Shown here: positions 38,801 through 47,162 of the stretch, piece after piece
Layout: every line of letters starts with the position of its first letter
How positions within the stretch are numbered: the stretch's first letter is position 1
NCBI RefSeq assembly: GCF_000763385.1
Contig: NZ_JQFA01000005.1
Coordinates: 236,082-300,081 of the forward strand
Reading direction: 5' to 3'
From: Leptolyngbya sp. KIOST-1
GTDB lineage: Bacteria; Cyanobacteriota; Cyanobacteriia; Phormidesmidales; Phormidesmidaceae
DNA length: 64,000 bases
The notes under the pieces: model-generated
Seen by the model: only the letters and a program-made list of their open reading frames with translations
Databases searched by the model: none
Told to the model about the DNA's origin: nothing
Translations under genes and position numbers: made by a program

Positions 38801-41022
38801 CGGGCATGGTGCAGGGCAACCTCGACGGGCAACTGGTGCGGGTCAACCAAAGATTCTGCGAGCTGTTGGGCTACACCCACTCCGAGCTGTTTCTGAAGTC
38901 CTATATCGAGCTAACCCACCCCGCCGATGTGGCCGCCGACCGCGCCCAGGTCCAGCGATTGTTGGCGGGCGAAGCCTCAAGTTTCATGATGGAAAAACGC
39001 TACCTGCGCCATGACAGGAGCATTGTTTGGGCCACCCTTTCGGTGTCGCTGGTTCGCGACGGGACCGGGGAGCCGCAGTATTTTATTGCCGTGATTATCG
39101 ATATCAGCGATCGCAAGCAGACTGAGCAGGCCCTGCAGGAGTCGCGCAACATGATGCAGATGGTGCTGGACACCATTCCCCAGCGCGTGTTTTGGAAGGA
39201 TCGCGAATCGCGCTTTTTGGGCTGCAACCCGGCCTTTGCCCAGGACTATCGGCTCACCCCCGAGCAGATCATCGGCAAAACCGATGCCGAACTGCCCTGG
39301 GCGGCCCATGCCCCCGACTACCGGGCTAACGATATTGAAGTTATGGCGAGTCGAATTCCCCGGCTGGGTTACGAAGAACTCACCACCAATCGAAACGGGG
39401 AGGATACCTGGATTCGAACCAGCAAGGTGCCGTTGACCAACGCCAACGGGGTAGTGGTGGGGGTACTGGGGTGCTACGAGGACATCAGCGATCGCAAGCA
39501 GGCCGAAAACGTGCTCAAGAGTATGAACCAGGAGCTGGAGCAGCGCGTGCAGGAGCGCACCCTGGCCCTCCAGCAGGCCATGGAGACCGCCCAGTTGGCC
39601 AGCCGGGCCAAAAGCACTTTCCTGGCCAACATGAGCCACGAACTCCGCACGCCGCTCAACGCTATTCTGGGCTTTTCTCAGCTGATGGCCCGCGACTTTG
39701 AGCTGAATAGCGACAATCGGCAATCCCTCGACATCATCAACCGCAGCGGCGAACACCTGCTCGATCTGATCAATGACATTCTTGAAATGGCCAAAATCGA
39801 AGCCGGACAGGTGACGATCACTCCCTTGCGCTTTGATCTGGACAATCTGCTCAGCACTCTGACCGATCTGTTTGGCCTCCGCGCCCGGGATAAAGGCCTG
39901 ACGTTTAGCGTCGATCGCCATCCGGCACTGCCCCGGTACCTGTGCAGCGATGAACCCAAACTGCGCCAGGTGCTGATCAACCTGGTGGGCAATGCGATCA
40001 AATTTACCGAGCGAGGCCAGGTCTGCCTGCGGGTTGCCCCAGTGTCTCCCCCGGCCACCAGCCCCGCCGTCGGCAGCAGCCTGGCCATTACCTTTGCCGT
40101 TAGCGATACCGGCATTGGCATTGCGGCCGAAAACCTCGATCGCCTGCTGGAGCCCTTTGTGCAGGTGAATCAGGGCTGCGGCGTATACGAGGGCACTGGT
40201 CTGGGGCTGTCGATCAGCCGCCAGTTTGTGCAGCTGCTGGGGGGCAACCTCACCGTCGAGAGCCAGCTGGGCCAGGGATCTACCTTTGCCTTTACCCTGG
40301 CCGTACCGGTCGCGGCGGGGGCAGATGACCTGCCGGCAGCGGTGCTGCCCAACCAGATCGCTGAGCTGCTGCCGGGCCAACCCAGCTACCGCATCCTGGT
40401 GACCGACGACGATGACATCCACCGGCGTCTGCTGACCCATCTCCTGCGCTCCACCGGGTTTGAGGTTAGCGAAGCCCGGGACGGACGAGAGGCGATCGCC
40501 CTCTGGCAGACCTGGCAACCCCACCTGATCTGGCTCGACATGCGCATGCCCATGATGAAAGGGGACGAGGTAGTCCGGCACATTCGCACCCAGGAGCAGC
40601 TAAACCACCGACCCACCACCAAGATCGTGGCCCTGACTGCCAACGCCTTTGAAGAAGACCGGGCCCAGGCCCTGGACAGTGGCTGCGATGATTTTGTCCG
40701 CAAACCCTTTCAGCTAAACGACATCCTGTCCAGGCTGAGGGAACACCTGGGGGTGCAGTACGCCTATACCGTAGAGTCTGCGACAGCGCCGTCAACCCTG
40801 ATGAGCGAACCAGCGGCGATTGCCGCCCTGCGATCGCTACCCCCAGACCTGCTCCGCCGGTTTCAAGAGGCCACCCTTAGGCTCGACAATGATGCCCTGA
40901 TCGAGCTGATTGGTCAGCTCGGCCCCGATCAAGCCCCCCTGGCCGAACTGCTCAGTCTGCATCGCCACAACTTTGCCTTTGATGTTATCCACAGCTTGCT
41001 CCGGCAAGCCGCCGTCCCCTGA
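35899..41022 (+). CDS. Hybrid sensor histidine kinase with eight PAS domains
   Basis: From the ATG at 35899 the protein has 1707 residues. It begins with a receiver-like domain lacking the phospho-Asp (about 1-125). Eight PAS units follow, starting near 180, 303, 430, 554, 702, 825, 952 and 1079, several with PAC ends Asp-Ile-x-Asp-Arg-Lys-x-Ala-Glu. Units 6 and 7 are close duplicates. The kinase core has His1247 (Ser-His-Glu-Leu-Arg-Thr-Pro-Leu-Asn) and an ATPase domain (about 1350-1470; Asn-Ala-Ile-Lys-Phe-Thr, Asp-Thr-Gly-Ile-Gly, Gly-Thr-Gly-Leu-Gly). A C-terminal receiver carries Asp1547. No membrane helix, so it is a cytoplasmic multi-input sensor. Confidence 0.93.
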   Translation: MATILCVDDNALTPAFVEAQLTEAGLSYRMAIATNATEAIAQIEAIDGAEAEVPLAIVSQALVAADWLAAFHHRWPRALVVLLESAGAQSPQSTPGLALLAQIFPAISGQICGYVAQPWSGPGLRLTVVEALRRYRYEQEIAQLQADLSDCRQQVDQVSQLDRQLAAPAPANCLQTAKALRDSEAHRRAILAAVPDVMTVLTDEGQYVDFSFNQFAGELISIDADCIVGSYLSDIFPADLAQQWLATIQLTLATKQPQRFEQQLRFGDRLQYEEVRIVPYQDHWVLAMVRDISDRQQIEAALQQSQEQLRVALEFGQIAIWTWDGATEQVSWNDQAYRLMGVSPGPQLPTYDDWFQAIHSDDRAAVLADMEQAIATQQPFTLEYRVRWPDGTLRWVADRGRGVYTEAGEILRAAGVMYDITARKQAELAQQESERRYRRLLDTANEGVWVVDADSRTTFVNPKMATMLGYTTDEMLGQPVFHFIDEVDWDLAQRQIEQLKQGNGDQLDFKFRHKGGGEVWALVSISPMFDDHQYVGALGMLTDVTARKAAEQALAQTEDRYRRATQASKTGVWELDLKTGFLYVDPSIKATVGYSDAEITPDLENWQQNIHPDDVALMKSSFDALIRGNLPSYEQEYRVQHKDGSLVWMLSRGQLHLDEQGQPATFLGTTTDITDLKQAELALHQLNNELEQRVQERTQELQKLAAIVENSPDLIAMASLEGDLLYLNRAGQRLLDLTPDDIVGNPMTTVLTEVAAAQLEQEALPLVMDQGYWQGESMLRHGQTGAAILAEQALFLVRDPESQAPLCMATIGRDIRDRKRAEQALRESEERFRSTFEQAALGIIETDLNGHIVKINQKFCELLGYSAAELLSKTYMDLTHPSDVDADNDNVRRLLSGEQTAYVLEKRYLHRDGTVIWVSLAVSIVRDGLGRPQYLLGVVHDIRDRKRAEHALRESEERFRATFEQAAAGMVQGNLDGQLVRVNQRFCELLGYTHSELFLKSYIELTHPADVAADRAQVQRLLAGEASSFMMEKRYLRHDRSIVWATLSVSLVRDGTGEPQYFIAVIIDISDRKQTEQALQESRNMMQMVLDTIPQRVFWKDRESRFLGCNPAFAQDYRLTPEQIIGKTDAELPWAAHAPDYRANDIEVMASRIPRLGYEELTTNRNGEDTWIRTSKVPLTNANGVVVGVLGCYEDISDRKQAENVLKSMNQELEQRVQERTLALQQAMETAQLASRAKSTFLANMSHELRTPLNAILGFSQLMARDFELNSDNRQSLDIINRSGEHLLDLINDILEMAKIEAGQVTITPLRFDLDNLLSTLTDLFGLRARDKGLTFSVDRHPALPRYLCSDEPKLRQVLINLVGNAIKFTERGQVCLRVAPVSPPATSPAVGSSLAITFAVSDTGIGIAAENLDRLLEPFVQVNQGCGVYEGTGLGLSISRQFVQLLGGNLTVESQLGQGSTFAFTLAVPVAAGADDLPAAVLPNQIAELLPGQPSYRILVTDDDDIHRRLLTHLLRSTGFEVSEARDGREAIALWQTWQPHLIWLDMRMPMMKGDEVVRHIRTQEQLNHRPTTKIVALTANAFEEDRAQALDSGCDDFVRKPFQLNDILSRLREHLGVQYAYTVESATAPSTLMSEPAAIAALRSLPPDLLRRFQEATLRLDNDALIELIGQLGPDQAPLAELLSLHRHNFAFDVIHSLLRQAAVP

Positions 41023-41300
41023 CGCCGCTGATACCAACCCCTGAAGGGCGACCATATTACTTTCTTACAAATTTTGGATAGATTAAAAAGGCTGTGCTTT
41101 GTCTACTGTAGCGATCGCCAGAATCGCTAGGGCCTAATCCACATCCCGGCAGCGATGGCTATACGCCATTGCGCTGTTCCAGTTATGTCCAGGGCCAAGG
41201 GGTGGTGTCCTAAGCACAATCGCCGTCGCTATATTCTCTATCTACCCTACCGATACAAGTCAACTGAAATTGCTATAGCGCAAAAGTATTATGCAAGAGA
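41023..41300. other. Intergenic region with MITE copy
   Basis: Gap between the hybrid kinase and the small receiver protein. Besides the 82-bp element at 41151-41232, it holds the short sequence TTGCTATAGCGCAA near 41271-41284, which may be another element end. The promoter of the downstream gene probably lies in or beside the element. Confidence 0.5.
41151..41232. mobile_element. MITE-like element, copy B
   Basis: 82 bp with the same terminal AGCGATGGCTAT and the internal GCCATTGCGC and GTGTCCTAAGC(G/A)CAAT segments as copy A at 32162-32243. The right terminus is slightly diverged (CGCCGTCGCT). It sits 69 nt upstream of a response regulator gene and could affect its transcription. Confidence 0.75.
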
Positions 41301-41921
41301 ATGGATTTTAGTCCTCCGCTCTGCCAGGGCGACATTTTGATTGTCGATGATCTGGCAGACAACCTGCGCATTCTCGCCAATACCCTGGCTAGTCAGGGAC
41401 ACCGAGTAAGAGCGGTCAGAAGTGGAACGATGGCGCTGATTGGAGCTAAGGCCTTTCCACCGGACATTATTTTGCTCGACATCCGGATGCCCACCATGGA
41501 TGGTTTTGAAGTCTGTCGTCAGCTCAAGGCCAGTGCGGTGACTCGACACGTTCCCATTATTTTTCTCAGCGCCCTGGACGACGCCAGCGATAAAACTCGA
41601 GCCTTTGAGGTCGGAGGCGTCGATTACATCACCAAGCCTTTCCATGACGCTGAGGTCACAGCTCGGGTACAGCACCAACTCGCTATTCAGCAGCTGCACA
41701 GGCAGGTGCTGACCCACAACCAGGCACCGTCAGACCCACCGTCTAGCCCCTCCCTGAGTACCGCTATCCACGCGGCACACACCATTCTGGCCTACAGCGA
41801 TCGCCTCAGCCAATCCCCTGACCGCACTGGGGCGATCGCCTCCAGCCTGGAAGATCTGCGGCTGCACGGACAGACCATCCTGCGCCTGCTGAACTCCCTC
41901 GGCGACGAACTTACCCCCTGA
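41301..41921 (+). CDS. Response regulator with decayed DHp-like tail
   Basis: A 206-residue protein. The receiver (about 10-130) has Asp60 in Leu-Leu-Asp-Ile-Arg-Met-Pro and Lys in Thr-Lys-Pro-Phe, so it is phosphorylatable. The tail (about 150-204) has the heptad and length of a histidine-kinase DHp pair (Ala-His-Thr-Ile-Leu-Ala-Tyr-Ser-Asp-Arg-Leu ... Gly-Gln-Thr-Ile-Leu-Arg-Leu-Leu-Asn), but no ATPase domain follows. It may be a truncated hybrid kinase or a dimerising single-domain regulator. It is probably linked functionally to the upstream kinase. Confidence 0.85.
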   Translation: MDFSPPLCQGDILIVDDLADNLRILANTLASQGHRVRAVRSGTMALIGAKAFPPDIILLDIRMPTMDGFEVCRQLKASAVTRHVPIIFLSALDDASDKTRAFEVGGVDYITKPFHDAEVTARVQHQLAIQQLHRQVLTHNQAPSDPPSSPSLSTAIHAAHTILAYSDRLSQSPDRTGAIASSLEDLRLHGQTILRLLNSLGDELTP

Positions 41922-42191
41922 ATCCAGAACTTTGAGTAGTCCCAGCCGTTATCCTGTTCGGTGCTGGCCCAATTCGGTGCCCGGTCTGTGTTTTCTGGCG
42001 AACATTCCCTGCTGCCGTTGTCCCAGGGGCGGCCCAGAGGACCAGACCTTCAGGTTCAAACCCTAGCGGTTACAGCTACCCGTGCCGACCTGGGCGGGAC
42101 AAAAAACCCTACAAAAGACACCATAGCGTGAGGCCTGCCCACCCGTCTGGACTCAACTTATCCAAATAGGCTGTTTGCAAAATCTGAGCGT
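41922..42191. other. Convergent intergenic gap
   Basis: 270 nt between convergent genes. No gene, repeat or clear terminator seen. Confidence 0.5.
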
Positions 42192-42797
42192 TTACTGGTT
42201 CCCAGGTGAGGTAGTGTCGTAGGGCGCAATGACCACCTCAATTTCCTCAAGCACCGCCAGCACCGCCCGGACCGATTGCGAGGTTTTGTCCTCCTGCATC
42301 CAGGCTTCCAGACTCCTGGATCCGCTCAGGCCAGCTTCTAAATCGCTCAGCAGTTTGGCAACTAAGTAGACTTTTGACTGGCATAACCCCATGGCGTGGA
42401 CAGCCCTTTCTTTCTTGATTAGGGTCTTAAGCGCTTTGTTTTCAGTCATGAGTTTTTTAATCACCCCCTGGTACTCCCGCAGGGATGTTTGGGTTTTTCC
42501 GCTGTAGTGGGGGTCGTAGCTATCAACCAGATCCTGGTACAGGGCTTCCAAACTTGCCGTAGATGAGTGGGGCAGCACCTGGTAGGCAATTCTAATCGTA
42601 TCGGTCTCCTCCAGAAAGGTGCTGGGCTGCTTTCTAAACCAGCCGTTGCGAATGCTCTTGCCGTCTATACCAATGTAGAGAATCCGTCGCTTACGGTAGG
42701 CCATAAACACCCCTGGCTCGTGGGGCAAAAAATTGGCTTTGCTAACCTCAAGGCTGTCTAGAGCCCAGGGATCCAAACTGGAGGGGGTTGCATTCAT
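42192..42797 (-). CDS. GIY-YIG-like nuclease-fold protein
   Basis: A 201-residue protein. The N-terminal part (about 20-110) has the GIY-YIG layout: Gly-Val-Phe (29-31) replaces GIY, Leu-Tyr-Ile-Gly (40-43) is the second element, and Gly-x-Ser-Ile-Arg-Asn-Gly follows. The C-terminal half is helical with a Lys-rich coiled coil (about 110-130). Similar small cyanobacterial proteins are of unknown function. The catalytic Arg and Glu cannot be assigned with certainty, so activity is uncertain. Confidence 0.7.
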   Translation of the reverse strand: MNATPSSLDPWALDSLEVSKANFLPHEPGVFMAYRKRRILYIGIDGKSIRNGWFRKQPSTFLEETDTIRIAYQVLPHSSTASLEALYQDLVDSYDPHYSGKTQTSLREYQGVIKKLMTENKALKTLIKKERAVHAMGLCQSKVYLVAKLLSDLEAGLSGSRSLEAWMQEDKTSQSVRAVLAVLEEIEVVIAPYDTTSPGNQ

Positions 42798-42937
42798 GGT
42801 AGGCAGTAGGGCAGATGGCGCGTGACACTCGGCATATTTAGCGTTCGAGCGTCGCGTTCCGGCAGATTATACACTACATCTAATTTTTTACCCCCAATTT
42901 TTGGCAGAAAGGTTCGGCATCGGAGATCTAGTCCACT

Positions 42938-42949
42938 GATGGCTATAGG
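42938..42949. repeat. MITE terminus fragment
   Basis: GATGGCTATAGG, matching the left end of the 82-bp element, alone in the gap upstream of the GIY-YIG-like gene. Confidence 0.4.
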
Positions 42950-42999
42950 CTCCAGATGAAAGGGCGATCGCGGTCTGAACCAGTCCACACCCTCGCCCC

Positions 43000-43027
43000 T
43001 TGACAGGGGCAGTTTGCTGCGTATCCT
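43000..43027 (+). promoter_or_regulatory. Sigma70-type promoter of a candidate small RNA
   Basis: A perfect -35 box TTGACA (43000-43005) and a -10 TATCCT (43022-43027) with a 16-nt spacer. Transcription would begin near 43034 and meet a strong terminator within 46 nt, with no ORF between. Confidence 0.65.
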
Positions 43028-43033
43028 GCATAG

Positions 43034-43079
43034 GCAGATTATCCGATGCCCTCGCCTTCCCCTGGCGGGGGCTTTTTTT
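43034..43079 (+). ncRNA. Candidate small RNA, about 45 nt
   Basis: Bounded by the promoter at 43000-43027 and the terminator at 43048-43079. The transcript would be a short single-stranded 5' segment (about 14 nt, containing AGGCAGATTATCCGA) plus the terminator hairpin, the architecture of the cyanobacterial sRNA Yfr1. The Yfr1 core ACTCCTCACAC is absent, so it would be a different RNA. Inference from signals only. Confidence 0.5.
43048..43079 (+). terminator. Strong intrinsic terminator
   Basis: A 9-bp stem GCCCTCGCC / GGCGGGGGC (one G-T pair) around a 7-nt loop (43057-43063), followed by seven T (43073-43079). No protein gene ends upstream on this strand, so it most likely terminates the small RNA. 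Confidence 0.85.
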
Positions 43080-43201
43080 GGGCAATCACCAGCGGTGACC
43101 CTACGCCGTAGTACTCCAGTTTTCAGCGGTGGTAAGGGTCATGGCCCTGGGCGCAACCGCGATCGCCGATAAAATACCAGTAGCCGTGCCGGAACCTGGG
43201 A

Positions 43202-44623
43202 ATGCGTCATTGGAATCAGCTTTGCATCGGTCTCCTGCTGGCGGTGCTCGCTCTGCTCAACGGCTGGCCCCCCGGTCTGGCCCAGCCCACAGTCACCCTC
43301 CAGCAGCAGGTGGACGCTTACGCCGCTCAGGGTCGCGGGTCCCAGGGGGTGGCCGCGTTGCTGATTACCCCCGAGGGGTCCGAGACCGCCTTTGCCGGGG
43401 AAACGGGCAACCCCGCTCATCCGGCTCCGAGCGCAGACACGTTGTTTGAGATTGGCTCCATCACCAAGGTCTTCACCGCGCTGCTGCTGGCCAACCAGGT
43501 CAACCAGGGGGCAGTGGCCCTGGACACCACGGTGGAAGCCCTGGTGCCGGGAACTGCTTCCGGCCACTCCATTTCCCTCCAGGCGCTAGCCTCCCATACC
43601 GCTGGGCTCCCCCGCCTTCCCGTTCCCAGGGCGCTGTGGGGTATCCTCTACCCCGCCAACCCCTACCGCGGCAGTCGGACGGCAGAACTCTACCGCGCCC
43701 TGGGGGCCGCTGCTCCCAGCGAGCCTGGGATCTGTCAATACTCCAACCTGGGACCGGCGCTACTGGGTCAACTCCTGGCCAACGCAGCGGGGGATACCTA
43801 CGAAAACCTGGTACAGACTCAGGTGCTGACTCCCCTGGGCCTGACGGATACCTACCTTGACCTTCCCCCCGCAGCCAAGGAGCGCCTGGCCCAGGGCCAC
43901 CGGGAGAACGCCCTGCCCACCGCAAACTGGCAGTTCGATGCCTATGCCCCGGCGGGGGCGCTCAAATCAACCCTGACCGATATGGGGCGGTTTCTGACAG
44001 CGGCGATGGCGGCGGACTGGCCCCCCCTGGCGCTGAGTTTGCAAATACCGGATACCGACTGCCAGCCTAACGTTGGCCTGGGCTGGATTTTTACAGCGCT
44101 GGGGGATGCGCCCATGGTGATGCACAATGGGCGCACGGGCGGCTACTACGCCTTTCTAGGCTGGCTGCCGGAGGCGGGGCGGGGGCTGGTGCTGCTCACC
44201 AACACCAGCGACGATCTGGGCGATCGCATCGCCACTGCGCTGCTGGCGGGAGAACCGCTGCCGACCCGTGACTTCCCCCTGGGCTCGCTGCTGGTCATGG
44301 CTGTCCTGGGCGGGATGCTGCTGTTCCAGAGCTGGCAGCTGGCTCGCCCACCACGGTCACGCGATCGCCTTAAACAGGTGCAGACCGCTGCCGAAACCGT
44401 GCTGCTGCTGGCCCTTAGCTATCAGCTGGGCCCCTGGCACTGGTTGCCCGTCACCCTGTGGTGGAGCCTGCTGGCTCTGGTTGTCGGGTTGCTCCTCCGT
44501 CGGCTCAGGCAGCGCCCCGCCGGACCACCAGCGGAGTCAGCCCCCCGGCGCTCTCGCACCCGGTATCTCAGCCTGGCGTCAACCTTACTGGTGCTGGGTT
44601 GGGCCATTCTTTGCCTGCGGTAG
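43202..44623 (+). CDS. Serine hydrolase, class C beta-lactamase/PBP fold, with C-terminal membrane helices
   Basis: A 473-residue protein. It has a signal peptide (about 1-28), then a beta-lactamase-like domain with Ser-Ile-Thr-Lys (nucleophile and base of SxxK, about 84-87), Tyr-Ser-Asn (YxN, about 180-182) and His-Asn-Gly (replacing KTG, about 307-309). Three C-terminal membrane helices follow (about 358-380, 398-415, 420-440) and one last helix ends the protein. Such proteins act as peptidases or esterases on the outer face of the cytoplasmic membrane. True beta-lactam resistance is not implied. Confidence 0.9.
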   Translation: MRHWNQLCIGLLLAVLALLNGWPPGLAQPTVTLQQQVDAYAAQGRGSQGVAALLITPEGSETAFAGETGNPAHPAPSADTLFEIGSITKVFTALLLANQVNQGAVALDTTVEALVPGTASGHSISLQALASHTAGLPRLPVPRALWGILYPANPYRGSRTAELYRALGAAAPSEPGICQYSNLGPALLGQLLANAAGDTYENLVQTQVLTPLGLTDTYLDLPPAAKERLAQGHRENALPTANWQFDAYAPAGALKSTLTDMGRFLTAAMAADWPPLALSLQIPDTDCQPNVGLGWIFTALGDAPMVMHNGRTGGYYAFLGWLPEAGRGLVLLTNTSDDLGDRIATALLAGEPLPTRDFPLGSLLVMAVLGGMLLFQSWQLARPPRSRDRLKQVQTAAETVLLLALSYQLGPWHWLPVTLWWSLLALVVGLLLRRLRQRPAGPPAESAPRRSRTRYLSLASTLLVLGWAILCLR

Positions 44624-44648
44624 GCCATCCAGAAGCAAGACACCATCC

Positions 44649-44707
44649 CTAGGGGCTGTCATCGGTTAGCTGCCAAACGCCTAAAAGTTAAGGGTTGCAG
44701 CCCCTAG
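44649..44707. repeat. Inverted repeat CTAGGGGCTG ... CAGCCCCTAG
   Basis: 10-bp perfect arms (44649-44658 and 44698-44707) 39 nt apart, between convergent genes. The right arm and its flank (to about 44733) are similar, in reverse orientation, to 48409-48450, so it belongs to a dispersed repeat. Confidence 0.5.
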
Positions 44708-44826
44708 CCTGGCTTTTGGGTCGGGCGTGACAAAGCGTGATATACCGAGCTTTTGGCCACAATTGATGACACACCTTAGGGGTAGGTGCCCACGCTGAGC
44801 GCTGCAACCGCTTTAGCGGTAGAACC

Positions 44827-45894
44827 CTAAGGCGCCAGGTTTAACAGGGCTTTGCGAATCGTTGCCACATCGGCAGAGGTGCCATTCTCGTGAGAGATAC
44901 CCACGGCCTCCAGATCGCTTTCGACCATAAGGTGCACCAACTCCTCGAAGCTAACGCTCGGTTCCCAGCCCAGCACCTGCCGGGCCTTGGTGGCATCACC
45001 AATCAACAGATCGACTTCCGCAGGCCTCAGGTAGCGAGGGTCAAACTCCACGTAGTCATGCCAGTCGAGGTTGACGTGGTTGAAGGCAATATCGAGGAAC
45101 TCACTGATGGCGTGGGTTTCGTTGGTGGCCACAACGTAGTCATCGGGGTGGTCCTGCTGCAGCATCAGCCACATGGCCCGCACGTAGTCTTTGGCATAGC
45201 CCCAGTCGCGCTTAGAGTCAAGGTTACCCAGGTACAGTTTTTTCTGCTGACCAGCTACAATCCGCGCCACAGCCCTGGTGATTTTGCGGGTGACAAAGGT
45301 CTCGCCGCGACGGGGCGATTCGTGGTTGAACAAAATGCCGTTGCAGGCAAACAGATCGTAGGACTCGCGGTAGTTGATCGTCTGCCAGTGGGCGAACACC
45401 TTGGCGCAGGCGTACGGGCTACGGGGGTAAAAGGGCGTCGTCTCCTTCTGGGGGATCTCCTGCACCTTGCCAAACATCTCCGAAGACCCGGCCTGGTAAA
45501 AACGGACCTCAAGCCCCGTGCGGTGCTGGTAGTCGCGAATGGCTTCGAGCAGTCGCAGGGTGCCCATCCCTACCGCGTCAACGGTGTATTCAGGGGAGTC
45601 GAAACTCACCCGTACGTGGGATTGGGCGCCCAGGTTGTATACCTCCTGAGGCTGCACCTGCTCGAGAATGCGCCGCAGCATAGTGCCGTCGGTCAAGTCG
45701 CCGTAATGCAGGAACAACCGAGCTTCGGCACTGTGAGGGTCAATGTAGATGTGATCGATGCGATCGGTATTAAAGGTCGAGGTGCGGCGAATGATGCCGT
45801 GAACCTCGTAGCCTTTCTCTAGAAGCAACTCTGCTAGATAGGATCCGTCCTGACCGGTGACGCCAGTGATTAGGGCTCGTTTGGGTTGACTCAT
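44827..45894 (-). CDS. gmd: GDP-mannose 4,6-dehydratase
   Basis: An SDR-fold enzyme converting GDP-mannose to GDP-4-keto-6-deoxymannose, the first step to GDP-fucose and related sugars. Seen: the Gly-Val-Thr-Gly-Gln-Asp-Gly-Ser-Tyr NADP-binding loop, Gly-Ala-Gln-Ser-His-Val, Tyr-Ala-Cys-Ala-Lys (YxxxK variant) and the Gmd signature [10 protein letters not shown]. The frame is open to 45957, but the ATG at 45894 gives the family-normal start and 355 residues. No fucose-synthase gene lies next to it. Confidence 0.95.
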   Translation of the reverse strand: MSQPKRALITGVTGQDGSYLAELLLEKGYEVHGIIRRTSTFNTDRIDHIYIDPHSAEARLFLHYGDLTDGTMLRRILEQVQPQEVYNLGAQSHVRVSFDSPEYTVDAVGMGTLRLLEAIRDYQHRTGLEVRFYQAGSSEMFGKVQEIPQKETTPFYPRSPYACAKVFAHWQTINYRESYDLFACNGILFNHESPRRGETFVTRKITRAVARIVAGQQKKLYLGNLDSKRDWGYAKDYVRAMWLMLQQDHPDDYVVATNETHAISEFLDIAFNHVNLDWHDYVEFDPRYLRPAEVDLLIGDATKARQVLGWEPSVSFEELVHLMVESDLEAVGISHENGTSADVATIRKALLNLAP

Positions 45895-45986
45895 AGGAAT
45901 GCAATCTTGTACGGCAATGCTCGGCTTACCAAGTTTATATGGAATCAGGGTGTCCACTTAGACTACCCATTTAAGCTGCAGAGAGT

Positions 45987-47039
45987 TCAGCCGTCTGCCG
46001 CCAAATATCCTCGTGCCAAAAAGGGAACCTCAACGACTACCCCACGAGTCTCACCTACGACAATCTCCAGGCCCGCTCCCCCTGCTCTGGTGCGAATGTA
46101 GCCCAGTCCCATAGAGCCATCGGGGGTATCAATCACGCTGGTGAGCAGACCAACTTTTTCATCCCCGGCCCGGATAACCTCGCCAACCCTGGCAGAACCA
46201 TGCAGCTTAATCCCCCAGAGCTGCTGTTTCACCCCCTGGTAAGTGTTTAACCTGGCAATGGTCTCTTGCCCGATATAGCACCCCTTATCAAAGGAAACAG
46301 ACTGCCATAGCCCTGCCTCCAGCGGGTTGTACTCCTCAGTCAGTTCATGGCCTGGAGCCGGGCGGCCCTGCCGTATTCTCAGCTGCTGCCATTCAGTTTC
46401 CCCCACTGGGGTGGCGCCTGTCTCAGTTAGCCACTGCCACAGATGGGCAACCCCCTCAGCCGGCACCAGCAGAGTGTACCCCGGCAGCCCCAGACCACTC
46501 CCCACCGCCAACCGGACAGAAACGCTCCGAACGTCAACGCTCTGATGGTGGCCGTAGGGCAGGTCAGCGCCTGGTTCAATGCCTAATTGCTTCAGAATGC
46601 CAGCACTGCCGGGACCCACCAACGAGAACACAGCCATGGTCTGGGTCAGGTTCGTAAGCGATACCCGATCAGCTGGGAAGATGTAGCGGTCCATCCACTC
46701 GATCAGGCGCTGATCCTGGCCGGGAGAAGTAAGTATCAGCAGGGCGTCATCGGTGATGTAGACGGTGGTCAGATCGATGGTGCGGGCGGTGGAGGTCACA
46801 AACACCGTGTCGCAGCCTTCCCCTGATTGGCGTTGGGTGAAGGTGTTTGTGGTCTGGTTGTGGATAAAGCGCAGGCGATCGCCTCCAGTCATCTGAATTA
46901 CGCCCCAGTGACTGCGATCGACCAGAACAGGGTCTTTAGATACGGCATCCAGGCCAGAAGTATTGCCAAAGGAGAGCGGGATGCCAGCATCGCTGAAGGT
47001 GGCCCCCTGGTTCTGCTGTAGCTCCCGAAGTGCTTGCAT
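45987..47039 (-). CDS. ygfZ: YgfZ/GcvT-fold folate-binding protein
   Basis: A 350-residue protein of the YgfZ/IBA57 family, which supports assembly or repair of certain Fe-S enzymes with tetrahydrofolate. The defining motif Lys-Gly-Cys-Tyr-Ile-Gly-Gln-Glu is present (about 256-263), along with the N-terminal Asp-Arg-Ser-His-Trp-Gly and Asn-Gln-Thr-Thr-Asn folate-site region. It stands alone between gmd and psbA. Confidence 0.93.
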   Translation of the reverse strand: MQALRELQQNQGATFSDAGIPLSFGNTSGLDAVSKDPVLVDRSHWGVIQMTGGDRLRFIHNQTTNTFTQRQSGEGCDTVFVTSTARTIDLTTVYITDDALLILTSPGQDQRLIEWMDRYIFPADRVSLTNLTQTMAVFSLVGPGSAGILKQLGIEPGADLPYGHHQSVDVRSVSVRLAVGSGLGLPGYTLLVPAEGVAHLWQWLTETGATPVGETEWQQLRIRQGRPAPGHELTEEYNPLEAGLWQSVSFDKGCYIGQETIARLNTYQGVKQQLWGIKLHGSARVGEVIRAGDEKVGLLTSVIDTPDGSMGLGYIRTRAGGAGLEIVVGETRGVVVEVPFLARGYLAADG

Positions 47040-47113
47040 TACTTGCTCAGATGATTCGTTTAGTTCTTAGCGTCCGAGCCCCCATTCTAGAGCGCAAGGC
47101 GAGACTAAACAAC

Positions 47114-47141
47114 AAAAGCGCCCCCGGTCGGGGGCGCTTTT
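47114..47141. terminator. Bidirectional intrinsic terminator after psbA
   Basis: A 12-bp perfect stem AAAAGCGCCCCC / GGGGGCGCTTTT around the loop GGTC, with T-rich flanks on both strands. It ends psbA (minus strand, stop at 47163). Confidence 0.93.
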
Positions 47142-47162
47142 TCTCAATCAATGGACTAGAAA

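Noticed and set aside
43202..44623. Antibiotic-resistance beta-lactamase.
   Set aside because: The family-level fold fits, but the His-Asn-Gly third motif and extra membrane helices match housekeeping serine hydrolases better.
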